Source: Trichobilharzia szidati (taxonomy: Eukaryota > Platyhelminthes > Trematoda > Strigeidida > Schistosomatidae). From it: a DNA stretch of 64,000 nt. Positions 51,277 through 62,180 of the stretch are shown one piece after another. The translations under genes were made by a program, and so were the position numbers. The stretch's first letter is position 1. The number at the start of each line of letters is the position of its first letter. The notes beneath the pieces are model-generated. The model did no database searches and was not told the origin of the DNA. It saw only the letters and a list, made by a program, of their open reading frames with translations. The stretch lies in contig OX235273.1 of the NCBI GenBank assembly GCA_944472155.2, positions 103,066,582 to 103,130,581 of the forward strand, in the 5' to 3' direction.

Positions 51277-51612
51277 TCAACAAAGAAAGAAGAAACATTG
51301 GCGCAGAATAATCTGGATCCATTTTATTTCGTCGGTTCTCTTACTTACCATCCTCATAATGTCATCGCCCTTGTAGTCGAGTTTGATAAAAATAGGCTTC
51401 TTACTGACTGTAGCTGTATCAAGCTTCTTGAGTCCATTCTTGCCATATTTGTTCATGAAACTTTGTGGGTAACCATTTTCTTTCAAGCATTTTTCAAGAA
51501 GAATTAGTTCACTGTCTAGTTTGTTTGGTGAACGTATTCTCTTCGCTCTAGAGAAAAGCGTTTTCACCAGCGTTCGTTTGTATCTCACTGCACAGAAGCT
51601 GTTGAAATTCAA
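51277..51612 (-). mobile_element. PLE reverse transcriptase C-terminal fragment
   Basis: The minus frame starts NFNSFCAVRYKRTLVKTLFS then RAKRIRSPNKLDSELILLEK and CLKENGYPQSFMNKY. This is the helical region after the PLE palm (..F..RA..I.......E...L...L..NGYP). The same helix is seen at 33.4 kb in another family. The frame is open for 111 codons without shift; it is truncated both sides. Confidence 0.8.
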
Positions 51613-52068
51613 GTAAAGACCACTCCATGTATCTTTACGATATACAGATCTTTCGAGTGTCCCGTCGCATCTCCTCTACAACTTTACGTCCGAAAAGTAA
51701 GCATCAAATCCATCAGCTGGATGAATCAAAGGCAAGTCAACTCGCCTACTTGTAACAGTAGCATCCTATCAACTATAGGTGGCACAGATGAAGAGAAGAA
51801 TCTTCATGCCACCGGATTCACTTTTGAGGTGACTCAGATTTTGATTTTATCACCCAGTACATCCAACAGCATGAAAAATTACAGTGAAAATATTACAAAT
51901 CCATGGAAAATAACCAATAGGAGATATAGAAAATTTAAACAAGGGATTCAGTAAAGAGACTCTTTTCAACGAATTTCTTATCAAACTTATGCAATTGTAT
52001 ATAAGTATATATGATATTTCTGAAATAATAATTCGACAAAACAGATCATGTACTTTATAAAGCAGTTC
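51613..52068. repeat. PLE terminal motif (51,945-52,015) and unassigned DNA
   Basis: 'GGGATTCAGTAAAGAGACTC', 'CAACGAATTTCTTATCAAAC', 'AATTGTATATAAGTATATAT': the recurrent motif. On the minus strand it lies upstream of the PLE fragment at 51,612, suggesting the motif can occur at the 5' side as well. Confidence 0.5.
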
Positions 52069-52071
52069 ATG

Positions 52072-52315
52072 AGTTGATGGCACAATGGGAGAACATTCGC
52101 CAACCATGCATACGGTTTGAGGTTCGTTCTCCGGCCAAGGACGCATTCCTTTACCCCACTAAGACAGTAATAAGACTGGTTAAGAGGGAAGGTTAGACAT
52201 TAAACTAGCAACCCCATCCTGTAAAAGTAAATACCACTGCTACTGGGACTTCAAAACTTTAGCTTGAAGCTCTATATTCCACTCGGAAGGTAAAGGAATA
52301 AGAAAAACACACATC
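52072..52315 (+). mobile_element. SINE-B, full-length
   Basis: GTTGATGGCACAATGGGAGA head, GAGGTTCGTTCTCCGGCC at B-box spacing, 'AGACAGTAATAAGACTGGTT', 'AACTAGCAACCCCATCC', tail 'AGCTTGAAGCTCTATATTCC', ending AAGAAAAACA. Confidence 0.75.
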
Positions 52316-52419
52316 AGAAGTAGTAATAGCACTTCACCAGCCGAAAGTAAGCTGGTTTTTTATATTCTTATTGTGCTTTGAAGTTCCTGTAACAATCGGA
52401 TTGATTTTCCTGGGTAGAG

Positions 52420-52925
52420 TCACTTGGTCCATGTCCAACCATCCCTAATTTCTTGGGCTTAAGACCGACTAGAAAGCCAATGAACTTGTAAAGTGCACCA
52501 GGTCAAGTCAATTCTTTTATACCAGTTAGAAAATTGGCGCGTGAATTTCAAACTACTGCAGACTTCCTTAAACAGCTGCCCATTTCGTTCAGCACTGAAA
52601 ATCAAGAGGTCAGAAGGAGTGAGCAGAAAGGGACTCTGGGGACGAATCAATCAAGAACTTTTTGTTCAACAAACGTGCCAAAGAAAATGTAGATTGATAT
52701 TACAGAGCTGGCCGCATCAGCCCTCAGCTGGAACCCTAATCAGAACCGACTATTTGTGTGTCAATCCAAGAGGCACATGGAGAAGATCGTGTTAGAAGGG
52801 GATAAAAGCATAAGGACCATTTTAGAGCTAAAGAAAGAAGACTTCAGAGAACACGATAAAATGAAGGTGTACTGTTGAGCCTCCGCCATATTCCCCTCGA
52901 TACCCAAGGAAATAATAATAATAAT
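52420..52925 (+). mobile_element. Non-LTR family R1, C-terminal part
   Basis: Frame 52,493-52,795: VKSILLYQLENWRVNFKLLQ then TSLNSCPFRSALKIKRSEGV, SRKGLWGRINQELFVQQTCQ, RKC..., after which shifts lead to 'GGAGAAGATCGTG'. The end 'TACCCAAGGAAATAATAATA' keeps the AAT-type tail. Confidence 0.75.
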
Positions 52926-53755
52926 GATAATAAACCCAGGAGAAACACAAATAGTTTAACCAAGAAATACTGATAAAAAAGCTGAATTTTCTTAAACAAG
53001 AACGAATGAATTTGTACAGCAACATTAACAACAATTCATTCTAGCTGGAATCCACCCAGTTAATTATAAATAACCAGCAAAGCAAATAAATAAACTTAAT
53101 TAGTCAACCCAACACAGTTATTTTGTCTTCTCACACAATATTTCTTCTTCTTCCTTCTTCTTCCCTACTTTTTTCCCTTTCCAGTTTTTAGTCTACTAGG
53201 TTTATCAGAAAGCATTTTCTTTCTTTTTCATGTGAATTTGGTAGAAGAAAGAAGGAGGTTAACGCCTGCTGCTATTTCATAACCCTTGAATATCAAAGCC
53301 TGTATATACACATATATATATTCAGTATTGGTGTGAAATTTATTCACACAGCTGTTCTCACGCCATTTGTTTTCAATTAATTAGGAAGATGGTTTTAATA
53401 TGCATGCATGTGTAGTAATGCACGCGGTCGAGCTTGACTTCTAGGCGTTTTTTCGTATGTGTTTGTGTGTGTGTGTGTGTGCAGGCGTGGTCTTACGCAA
53501 ACAGATACACAAAACATTTCTTGATTAGAAGGAGGTGGAGTAGGGAAACACCTCACTGTGGGTTATTTTTTTATTACTAGTCAATAGATGAAGAGAGTAA
53601 TAATAATGGTAATAATAATGATAATAATAATGGGGAAGAGAACTATAACAGCTGTGATTATAATTTTCACATTGTGCTAGAATATGTACATTATAGTTAT
53701 GTGCGTGTGTGTGAGTGTGTTTCCCTATTGACAGAATTATCTCGTCGTGGAGCTG
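52926..53755. other. No gene seen; several microsatellites
   Basis: TTCTTC-rich (53,140-53,165), TG run (53,459-53,482), AAT run (53,598-53,632). No supported feature. Confidence 0.45.
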
Positions 53756-53764
53756 ATTTCACCG

Positions 53765-53955
53765 TCAAAGGCTTCAAGATTAGTAGTGTCAGTGGAGGTG
53801 GTGATACTTTTACGGGATGGAGTTGTTAGACTCACGTTTTCAACCTTCTTTCTTTTCCGAGCCAGCACCTGCCGGCTAGTAAACCAGGAGAGATTTAGAA
53901 GTGTGTCCACCTGGTATCGACCTCACGCCCCTTGTGTGTTTGGTGTGTATTCCAC
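53765..53955 (-). mobile_element. SINE-B remnant, minus strand
   Basis: 'TTTTACGGGATGGAGTTGTT' (RC of ..CAACCCCATCC..), 'TTCAACCTTCTTTC', 'TGGTATCGACC' (RC B box). Confidence 0.45.
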
Positions 53956-54079
53956 CCTTGCTGTAATGACGACACATGTCATAAGTTATTCAGATGCATT
54001 GAAGAAAGGCAATATGTCCAATAACTAATTCTAATTGGAACACTGTAAAAACAAGGAAGGTCTAACAGTTCAAATCGAT

Positions 54080-54195
54080 GGTTTCTGGTGTGTGGTTGTC
54101 TTTTCCTGATCTGTGTAGTTTGGTTGATGATCTTCAAATTTCAGTTTGCGCTAAAGATGTTTTCTAGATGGACAGTAAAGCTTTAACGGTAGAAT
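54080..54195. mobile_element. Miniature palindromic relic of the 26 kb PLE family
   Basis: 'GTGTGTGGTTGTCTTTTCCT' .. 'TTTGGTTG' is the inverted-arm end, followed directly by the plus-arm 3' region ('TTTGCGCTAAAGATG', 'TCTAGATGGACAG', 'AAAGCTTTAACG'). Only ~100 bases are left, but the two-orientation layout is the same as in the larger insertions. Confidence 0.5.
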
Positions 54196-54220
54196 GCTAG
54201 CCAGACAAGCAAGTAGTTAG

Positions 54221-54957
54221 GTTACAGGATTCCATCATGAGCCATTGGAAAAACAGCAGGGAGTACTGGACAGCTGTTTCATCCGTCATAGTTCGGGACT
54301 CTTCAATAGTACACACCCACCGGGGCTCAAACCTAAGACCTTCTGGTTACAAGGCTGGCGAGCTCGTAGACCATTAAGTTACTGGGACTTGATCCAATGG
54401 CCAGCCCAAGAATTCTAACTTCTACCAATTCATGACATAGCGCGACTACTGGCCGATGTCTTCTTCGATAAGTTGCTCCTACACCCGACCTGCTGTACCC
54501 TACTGGTCATGACTTCCCACTAGAACTCCAGGTAACTGCCTACCTGAATAGGGCCAGTCGCCAGTGAGCATCTCATCGATATTCAGGTATTGGCAACTGG
54601 CCCTATTCAGGTAGGCAGTTACCTGGAGTTCTAGTGGGAAGTCATGACCAGTAGGGTACAGCAGGTCGGGTTTGAGGACAAATACTCGCCGAAGACATCG
54701 GCCAGTGGTCGCGCTAAGTTGTGAATTGGCAGAAGTTGGAATTCTCGCACTGGCTGGCCATTGGATCGAGTCCCAGTAACTTAATGGTCTACGAGCTCGC
54801 CAGCCTTGTAACCAGAAGGTCCTGTGTTCGAACCCCGGTGGGTGCATGCTGATGAAGAGTCTCAAACTAGGACGGAGGAAACAGCTGTCCAGTACTCCCT
54901 ACAGGTTTTCCAATGGTTCTCTAACTGATATCAGCTCATGATGGAATTCTCTAACCA
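54221..54957. mobile_element. Head-to-head SINE-A palindrome
   Basis: Arms 54,221-54,563 and 54,591-54,957 are inverted, differing by scattered substitutions and small indels, around a 27-base spacer. Each has the inverted-end module, ribozyme block, Thr-like head and distal module. The right arm (plus) keeps CTGATGA and GTC (54,849-54,889); the left arm core reads CTATTGA. Both share the GGA insertion before GAAAC. The family end 'AAATCCCTACAAACCCATAC' follows the right arm. Confidence 0.85.
54849..54889 (+). ncRNA. Hammerhead-like motif of SINE-A
   Basis: CTGATGA (54,849-54,855), AGA, stem II strands GTCTC and GGAC around AAACTA, four extra bases (GGAG), GAAAC (54,878-54,882) and AGCTGTC ending at 54,889. 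ACAGCTGT forms a loop-less stem III. Insertions on both sides of stem II probably abolish activity. Confidence 0.5.
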
Positions 54958-54999
54958 ATCAATCAAATCCCTACAAACCCATACTTGAATATTAAGTAG

Positions 55000-55185
55000 T
55001 TCGGATTCAATTCTCAGCCAATACATTCGCCTAGTTTGTTAGCTGGTACTAAGCGTGGTTAAAAAGGGAAGGCTGAGAAGAGTCAGGCTAGCAACTGCAC
55101 CCGATAAAAATCAAGCAAAACCTCTGAGGGATCTTCAGAGTTTGAGGCTCGGAGCTCTATTTTCCGCTTGGAACCAAAATCGTGG
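55000..55185 (+). mobile_element. SINE-B remnant, plus strand
   Basis: 'GGATTCAATTCTCAGCC' (B-box region), 'GGTTAAAAAGGGAAGGCTGA', 'AGGCTAGCAACTGCACCC', tail 'GGCTCGGAGCTCTATTTTCC'. Confidence 0.55.
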
Positions 55186-55189
55186 AAAT

Positions 55190-55720
55190 TTATATATATG
55201 TACCAAGAACAAAGTACTAAGTCATTTAATCCTGGAGAGAATAAAAGATGCACTGGATGCAGAACTCCGCTCACAACAAGCTGGATTCAAGAAAAGAAAA
55301 TCATGTACAGATCAAGTTGAAACTCTACGCGTCACCGTCTAACTGAGCAAAGAATGGCAGTCAAATATCTACCTCAACCTCCTTCATCGACTTTGAAAGG
55401 GACTTCAACAATATTAAATGCAAGTTAATTTGAAAACTACTTCAACACTACAGAGTGCAGTGCCCCAAATCGTTATCAGCCATATTCAGTAGCTATATGA
55501 CAGTAGCACGTTTCAAGTGATCCACGACGGAAAACTCGGTGAGGTCTTTGAAGTGAAGACGGCAGTAAGACAAGGCTGTCAGCCTACTATTGCCAACAAT
55601 ATCCCTAATTGCAGTGGACTGAATTATGCGGCATACTGTACGTGTGAATTGGGGGGGGGGGACAGGAATCCGTTTGACCGATAAAACTATTCTAGAAGAT
55701 GTGAAAACACATTACAATTA
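55190..55720 (+). mobile_element. Non-LTR family R1, N-terminal RT region
   Basis: KVLSHLILERIKDALDAELR then SQQAGFKKRKSCTDQVETLR is the finger region of non-LTR RTs (Q-G-F-x-x-G-S-C-x-D). Next come LLHRL*KGLQQY (AFD region), ISAIFSSYMTVARFK, then 'GTAAGACAAGGCTGTCAGCC' (VRQGC). 'CTGACCGATAAAACTATTC' marks the start of the palm found at 40.5 kb. A G run of ten lies at ~55,651. It supplies the N-terminal half missing from most R1 copies. Confidence 0.8.
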
Positions 55721-56820
55721 ATAAGTAAATACTGACTTTAATAAGATAGTGGCTTAATTAACAATAAAGTATAAGAGCACATCTGATAGGATATTGAGCT
55801 ATTAATCCGGACGCTACTGATATGAATTTCGGTATAGCTCAGATGTTCACTTCACCATCGAACATTACCTATCATACAAATAAAAAAGCTACTAGATCCT
55901 CTTATAACTTACTTGTGCTTCGTCCTCACTTGGGACTCTTCATTGGGATGTCCCTCTCACTTAAAACCAAGTACATTTATCATTCTACTGATGGATTAAA
56001 ACAGCAACAATAACATCGTCGTTATCGATGAGCACCCACTGAACAACCAACATGAATGTGTACTACTGAAGAAATTCAAGTTGGGAAGAAACAACTAACT
56101 AACTAGCTAGCTATCTAATGCTTCTTCTAATATGCTGATGTCTATTCATGGCAAAAACATCTACAGTGGAATTTTAATTTTATTTCCTATAGAAAACCAA
56201 AATTTCAATATTTTCCCCCTACTTTGCCACTCGTTTGTTTGAAATAAATCCTACATAACAATAAACCTATATATATATATGCACCAATCAGTCATTTGAC
56301 AGTGACTTCCTGCTTCCTGTCTTTTGATTTTTCTCTTCTATTCAGCTACACTCATGGAGATGAGGTAAAAATGTAGGAATTATGTATCTATGTATACAGA
56401 TTGTCATGTCAGTCTTCCATTGACGAGTTATTTTGGGTTATTCTTCTAGGTGTTTTTCCTGTTTTCTTTTCTCCTGATTTCCTCTTTCCTTCTTTCTGCC
56501 TATCTCTCTCTCTCTCTGCTGGTTGACATGGTCATAAGGATGCTCTAGCCTTCACTTGATCAGAATGAATGATGTAGGTTGTTGATTATTCAAAAATATA
56601 TTTATTTCAAAATTGACATCATGGGTTTATTGATTAGACTATGTTTTGATTTCTGCGTATTTGTAATTTCTGAAAACTGAGAGATAAGTGAACAAAAGAG
56701 TATTCTTTTCGTTAATCTCTTCTTCATCAAGTTCTACAGTTATTTGTCTACAGTATTCAAAGAATTATTGTTATTAAGAATAACAAAGGATTAAATAACA
56801 TCGACTATAGTTCAGAAGCC
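55721..56820. other. Unassigned; decayed hammerhead-SINE pieces at 55.9 and 56.05 kb and a hairpin repeat at 56.69 kb
   Basis: Minus strand of 55,916-55,955 reads AATGAAGAGTCCCAAGTGAG then GACGAAGCAC; 56,065-56,095 has CTACTGAAGAAATTCAAG and GGAAGAAACAAC. 56,685-56,755 (minus) is the short AACTTGATGAAG.. repeat. TA runs at 56,270-56,279. No gene. Confidence 0.4.
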
Positions 56821-56824
56821 TTAT

Positions 56825-57735
56825 TCTCACCAATGATATTCCTAATTGTGATGGACTGGATTATGCGTCAGACAGTGGGAAACGAGAAGACAAGGATATC
56901 CTGAACTGACGTGAAGAATCTAGAAGACCTGGATTTCGCGCGTTGATGACTTATGTTTGATGTCACACAAAATCGAAGACATACAAGTGAAAACCGACAA
57001 ACTGGTCGAAGAAGCAGCCAGAGAAGACAGGACTCCAGGTGAACATAGACAAGACGGAGGTTATGAAAATAAACGACCAACAACAACAACGGCAGCAACA
57101 TCCAATCCAGCGCCAATCACCATCAACGGGAGGGATTTGAAAGAGGTTACTTCATTCACTTATCTAGGGAGCATTGTCTCAAATACAGGAGGAACGGACG
57201 AGAATGTCAAATCGAGAATCGGGAAGGCGAGAAACACATTCATCAACCTGAAACCAATCTGGAAATCTTCGTCACTCAGCATCAACAACAAAATTCGGAT
57301 TTTCAATGCAAACGTCAAGTCAGTCACTTCTCCTATACGGATCAGAAACTTGGCGGGTGACAAAGAATATTTCCAACAGCCTGTTGCAGACCTTTATCAA
57401 CAACTGTCTTCGCTCTATACTGAAGATTAGATGGCCGGAAAGAATCAATAACAAGAAACTATGGGAACAAACAAAGCAAGAACCAATTGCTCAACAAATA
57501 TGCAGGAGAAAGTGGAGATGGATTGGACACTCGCTGAGGAGGCCGCTGGGTGACATCGCGCGTCAGGCCCTCAAGTGGGACGTCCAATGGTGACACGGAG
57601 TAGATCGTGTGAAGAGGAGCTGAAACAGTATGGATTAACATGGATGCAGGTGAAAAGTACAGCAGAAGACAGAAACAAGTGGAGGCGTGCAGTTGAAGCC
57701 CTATGTTCCACTATGAACCCAAGGGATAATAATAA
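56825..57735 (+). mobile_element. Non-LTR family R1, palm to 3' end
   Basis: The palm is readable with a 4-base insertion (LDFA-R-*-*LMSHKIEDIQVKTDKL, ~56,930-57,000). A duplicated 'CAGAGAAGACAGG' precedes VNIDKTEVMK; a Gln/Arg run follows, then ITINGRDLKEVTSFTYLGSI, VSNTGGTDENVKSRIGKARN, and the C-terminus 57,306-57,593 without shift ([40 protein letters not shown]). WNPKGKRR is deleted. Ends GGGATAATAATAAT. Confidence 0.9.
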
Positions 57736-57839
57736 TATAGTTCAGAAGCATCTGTGCGTGATAATGTGTATCAGTATAACACTAAATTGAGTATCAGATA
57801 AATTAAGAAATGTAATAATAGAGAATTTATAGATTTGTG

Positions 57840-57965
57840 GTTTGTAGAGGAGTCCAGAATAACAATAGTGACTGCATGTATTTCTTCTGAACACAGAACT
57901 TCAACTGATTCAAGCAAATTACAATGACATATACTGTTTGGAGTATTCAGTTAGCAGAGGCTTTT
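57840..57965 (-). mobile_element. PLE C-terminal fragment
   Basis: The minus frame reads ILQTVYVIVICLNQLKFCVQ then KKYMQSLLLFWTPLQT. It is homologous to the fragments at 6.4 and 7.7 kb. Confidence 0.65.
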
Positions 57966-57975
57966 GGCAATTTAT

Positions 57976-58190
57976 TCAATAACCTGAAGTCAACTGGTGG
58001 ATGATGGCTAGCAGTGGAATCCAGGATGAACATTTCGTCCTGTTTGGCAGTCATCATCCAGCTGGGTTTATTTGCATTCCTCAGTCAATGATGGTGTTCC
58101 AACCGAAGGTGGAACCAAGTGGCCATAGTTGCAAAGTCGTAAGCGTTATCCACTAGACCACTTGGGGCTACGGGAGCCACTTCTTGTCCG
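57976..58190 (-). mobile_element. Sm-alpha-like SINE, near full-length
   Basis: Minus strand: GGCTCCCGTAGCCCCAAGTG then GTCTAGTGGATAACGC (A-box head, RC of 58,144-58,179), a B-box-like GGTTGGAACACC, and 'GACTGAGGAATGC'. The ribozyme block lies in RC of 57,998-58,062: ATGATGA (C3 to A, U4-A9 kept), decayed stem II with loop AAACA, GGAC, GAAAT, ATCCTGGATTCCACTGCTAG. This copy shows head, ribozyme and stem I side in one unit. Confidence 0.75.
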
Positions 58191-58820
58191 ACGGGCCTTA
58201 TTAATTATCTAATTCAATTTTAGATTTTCCCGTCGACTGATTGGACCTAAGTTTTAGGTCTCAGACTGACATGTCGGCTTCTTGTGTAGATGCTTCGACA
58301 ATGTCTGGTCATGTCACTTGAAGTTAGTTGGTGGATATGTTGACTTAAGACCGAGCACTATGTTCCAAACAGTTGACGGGAAAATCTAAATTGAATTAAA
58401 ACCCTACAAACCAACACTTGAATATTCAGTAATTGGTAGATGATAGAAAATGATGCTTCAATAATGGGATCTATGGTCCGTTGGAATCAGGTGATTCCAT
58501 AGAGAACTGTGTTTGAATTTAATCACACTGTTATTTGTTCTCGAGCACGGAAACCTAATTTCCTGCAGCAATGGTACATGTATCTGGCTACAACGGAGCA
58601 GCTAAATTGATACAGATACACGAAGAGGTAGCTAGCCTAGTTACTTCATCTTTCAGTTTCATAATCACAACTTATAGTAGTAGTATACTGAGTGATTTAT
58701 GAGCAGTTTACCCAAATAATAACCTCGCTTAGTTAACTAGCTTGCTAGCTTTCTAGCCGGTCCCAAGCCAAGGTAAAAAGGGAGGGTTGCGGGTGGGGCT
58801 AGCAATCCCACATTCAACAG
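58191..58820. mobile_element. Mixed SINE remnants
   Basis: 58,200-58,390 repeats a segment also near 10,690-10,780 ('TTTCCCGTCGACTGATTGGA', 'ATGCTTCGAC'), likely the 3' body of the Sm-alpha-like SINE. 58,392-58,412 is the SINE-A end. 58,735-58,820 is a SINE-B body ('CCGGTCCCAAGCCAAGG'). Confidence 0.45.
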
Positions 58821-58824
58821 CTGG

Positions 58825-59875
58825 CTACATGACAATACCAAGTGTCGGGTGTTCCACAACGGAAAACTCAGTGAGGCGTTCGAAGTGCATACAAGAGTAA
58901 GAAAAGACTGTCTGCCTATTATTACCGATCACATACCTAATTGTGGTGGAGCAAGGGGACAGGAATGCGCCACGCTGACCGATAGGAAGATTCTAAAAGA
59001 TCTGGATTTCGCAGATGACTTGTGTTTAATGTCACACAAACTCGAAGACTTGTAGAACAAAACCAACAAACTGGCTGAAGAGGCAGCCAGAGAAGACAGG
59101 ACTACAGGTGAACATAGAGAAGACGAATTAACCACAACAACAACCAGTACCAATCACCATCAAAAAAAAGATTCAATAGAGGTTATCTCCTTTAGTTATC
59201 CTCCCAGGAAGCATCGTCTCAACCACAGGTGGCAGCGCGGATGAAGATGTCAAAGATGGCCAGCCAGCCAGAATCGGAAGCACAATATGCGCCTACATCA
59301 ACCTGAAACCAGTTCGGAAATCTTCTGCACTGAACTCAGTCTGCATAAAGAACAAGATTCGGATTTTCAACACAAATGTGAAGTCAGTCAGTCACTTCTT
59401 CTATATGGGTCGGAAAATTGCACTGTGTGTCACGAAAAAGATTTCCAACAGACTACTGCAGACTTTCATCAACTGCTGCCTTCGCTCAATACAGAAGATC
59501 ACATGGCCGGTTGGCCAGCCATAAATAATTAGTAACAAGAAACTCTACAGTGGAGCGAACCAATCAAGAGACAATTGCTCAACAAATATGTTGAAGAAAA
59601 TAGAGGTGGATGGATGGGGCATACACCGAGGAGGCCGTCGATTGACATCACGCGCAATCTAGCACATCACTCGAGTGGAATCCCAATGGGAAATGACGAT
59701 GGGTAGTCATTACGAGGGTGACATAGAGAAAATAGCTTGAGTTGGAGGAGATGAGAGATTATAGCCAATCTTGGATGCGTCTGAAGAGGACAACAGAAGA
59801 TAGAAGAAAGTGTAGATGTATTGTTGAAGCCCTATGTTCCACTCGAAAGGCAAGGGAATAGTAATAATACGCAAA
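58825..59875 (+). mobile_element. Non-LTR family R1, RT palm to 3' end, diverged
   Basis: CRVFHNGKLSEAFEVHTRVRK then TDRKILKDLDFADDLCLMSHK (FADD ~59,008-59,019) and LEDL. A duplicated 'GAGAAGACAGGACTACAGGT' region, VSSTTGG-like, ICAYINLKPVRKSSALNSV and VKSVTSSIWVGKLHC follow. The C-terminus has 'GGAGGCCGTCGATTGACATC' and ends 'GAAAGGCAAGGGAATAGTAA'. Frames shift at least five times. Confidence 0.8.
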
Positions 59876-60760
59876 TAATGGAATGTTATCATTACTGTAT
59901 TGGGATGTGAATAAAAATGTTTGTGTATATGTGTAAGCAATTAGTAGTATAATACATTTATCTGAAAATATTTTTGGAACCTATAAACTTGCAATTAAGG
60001 TAATTTAACAGTTATTTTGCAAAAAAGTCATCCCCAAAAAACAAGATCCCTTATGGGAAAACGTTTTGCAAATATATTTGAACATTTTATGGTATACCTG
60101 TATCAGAATGGAAAATAACAATGTGAAGAAGAATGCAGAAAATGGAGTAATATCCGAATGGAGTCATTTATTATTTCTCTTCAAACCACCTACCCATCTT
60201 TCCCTCAACCGAATACATGCATATACAATAAGACACAACAGAGCCTCTGCTTGTTCGATCTGTCTTTAGCCGAAAAGAAAAGCAGCTGTTGACTAATGGA
60301 ATGAATATTTTGAAAAAAAACAGGAATTTTATTCAAACCTTTTACACATTCTGTATTTACACATATTCACAAATGAAAGCAGTAAAGTTAGTCACACTAT
60401 TGATAGCAGTAGTACTAGTAGTAGTGGCGATAATCTAAAATCAAGCCGAATCAGTTCAATTTTTAATTATCTTATGAATGCCATACACTGTATAGGCATG
60501 TAACGCATACATTAAATTGGACTCTGTCAAGAGTGATTCACAGATGCTGAATATGTATTTATGATATTCCAGTTTATGAACCTCAGGTGTAATCAACTAT
60601 TCAGTTTATGAGGAATATGCCATCAGTATGTATCTTAAAATTCTCGTGGTACTGAAAATCTTCAAACTAACTGACGGTATTCGAAATCTACTGAGATAAA
60701 AGTATCTTTGTTATACGCCTAAAAGAATATTCAACGCATTATTGGAAGCATTATTTCGTA
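59876..60760. other. No recognisable feature
   Basis: AT-rich; AGT run near 60,405-60,428. No frame with motifs. Confidence 0.4.
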
Positions 60761-60764
60761 AATA

Positions 60765-62180
60765 CATTTATGGTTCCTTTGGGTTCCTAGCGGAGTATAG
60801 TGTGACTTCAACAACATATCCCATTTTTGTCCTGCTCTCATCTGTTCACAGGATTGTCCATAAGCTTTCATCTCACCCTCATATAGTCTCCTCCGTCTTA
60901 TCATTCGGGTTCAACTCAAGCGATGACCTAACGTGCAATATCACCAGGTGGTCGCCTCAGTGGTGTGTGTCCTACCCATGTCCATTTTCTGTGGTATATT
61001 TTTTCAACAATATATTCTTGATTTATTTTCCCCCAGTTTTCTTGTTGCCTATCCTTCCTCGTCATCCCATCTTCAGTATAGAGCCAACGAAGGCAGCTGT
61101 TGGTGACTGAAATGCTTTTCATAACACACTAAGTTTCTCATTCAAATAGAAGTGGCTGACCTGAAATTGGTGTTGAAATTCCGAACAATTTTCTTCATAT
61201 TGAGTGCAGAAGGTTTGCGAATTGATTTCGTAGCGAGGAAGGTCTATCTTCCCTTTCCTATTCTAACTGACTTAGACATCCTCATCCTCACTGTCGCATG
61301 TGTTTGAGACGGTTATGCCTGGATTAATGAAGAAATTCATATCTTTCAAATTTCTCACGTTGATAGTGTCTTGCTGTTTGTTTTTGTTGGTTGGTTATCT
61401 TCATGACCTCCGACTTCTCTATATTCACCTGCAGTTCTGTCTTCTCTGCTTCTTTATGCAGTCTGTTGGTTTTCACGTGTTCATCATTGGATTTATGCGA
61501 CACCAGACATAAATCATCCACGAAGTCCGGATCTTCTAGAATCCCTTTATCAATCAAACGGATTGCTGTTTTCTCGCTCCACACAGTCTTCGCATAATTC
61601 AGTCAACCGAAATCAGGAGTATCGTCAGTGAAAGTAGGCAGCCTTATTTTATGCTTGTATTCACTTCAAAGGCTTTCCTAAGTGTACCGCTGTGGATCAC
61701 TTGACATGTGGCATCATCAAATAGTTGTTGAATGAGGTTGATAGGGACTTAGGGCACTGCACTCTTTTGTGTTGAAATAGTTTTCAAATTACGCTGTTGA
61801 AAACCTTATCAAAATTGAGGAAGTTGAGATAGAGGTTTAACTGCCATTCACTGCCTTGTTCGATGATGCTACATAGATTTGCATTTTGATCAGAACATGA
61901 CTTGCCTTTCTTGATTCAAGCTTGTTCTGGTCGGTGTGGCGGAGTTCTGCATCTAATGCATCTTATATTCTCTCCAGGATGATTCGACTTAATGTTTTGC
62001 TCGTCGTGGACAAAAGCGTAATTGCGTGCCAGTTGCTGCAGAGACCACAGTCATTCCTCTTTAGTGGTCTGACAAGGTGACAAACCTTTCTCCCAATCAT
62101 TAAGTACCTTTCTTCCCTTCCAAACGTTCCACACTGGTGACGTGAGCGCGTAGACTGGAACCATTCAAGGTGTGATAAGA
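60765..62180 (-). mobile_element. Non-LTR family R1, divergent subfamily, longest RT copy on minus
   Basis: Minus reading: ERKVCHLVRPLKRN (62,090-62,040), 'ATCCTGGAGAGAATATAAGA' (ILERI), 'GAACTCCGCCACACCGACCA', TSKVIHSGTLRKAFEVNTSI, the GILEDPDFVDDLCLVSHKSN palm (YADD replaced by FVDD, 61,540-61,500), and LQVNIEKSEVMKITNQQKQT. The C-terminus contains NSCLRWLYTEDGMTRKDRQQ and IVEKIYHRKWTWVGHTPLRR (61,122-60,928). The end at 60,773 is 'TTATGGTTCCTTTGGGTTCC'. The sister copy is at 31.2 kb. Confidence 0.8.

Noticed and set aside
53459..53490. Tandem short repeats considered as a CRISPR-like or regulatory array
   Set aside because: Simple dinucleotide runs (also 34,470 and 5880) without spacers. 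No CRISPR array exists in the window, and none is expected in this genome type.
55651..55660. Run of ten G as a G-quadruplex candidate
   Set aside because: A single G run cannot form the usual four-tract structure and it sits in a decayed R1 copy; likely slippage or a sequencing error.
60742..61110. 122-codon plus frame
   Set aside because: Antisense of the R1 C-terminal region; the minus strand carries the recognisable protein blocks.
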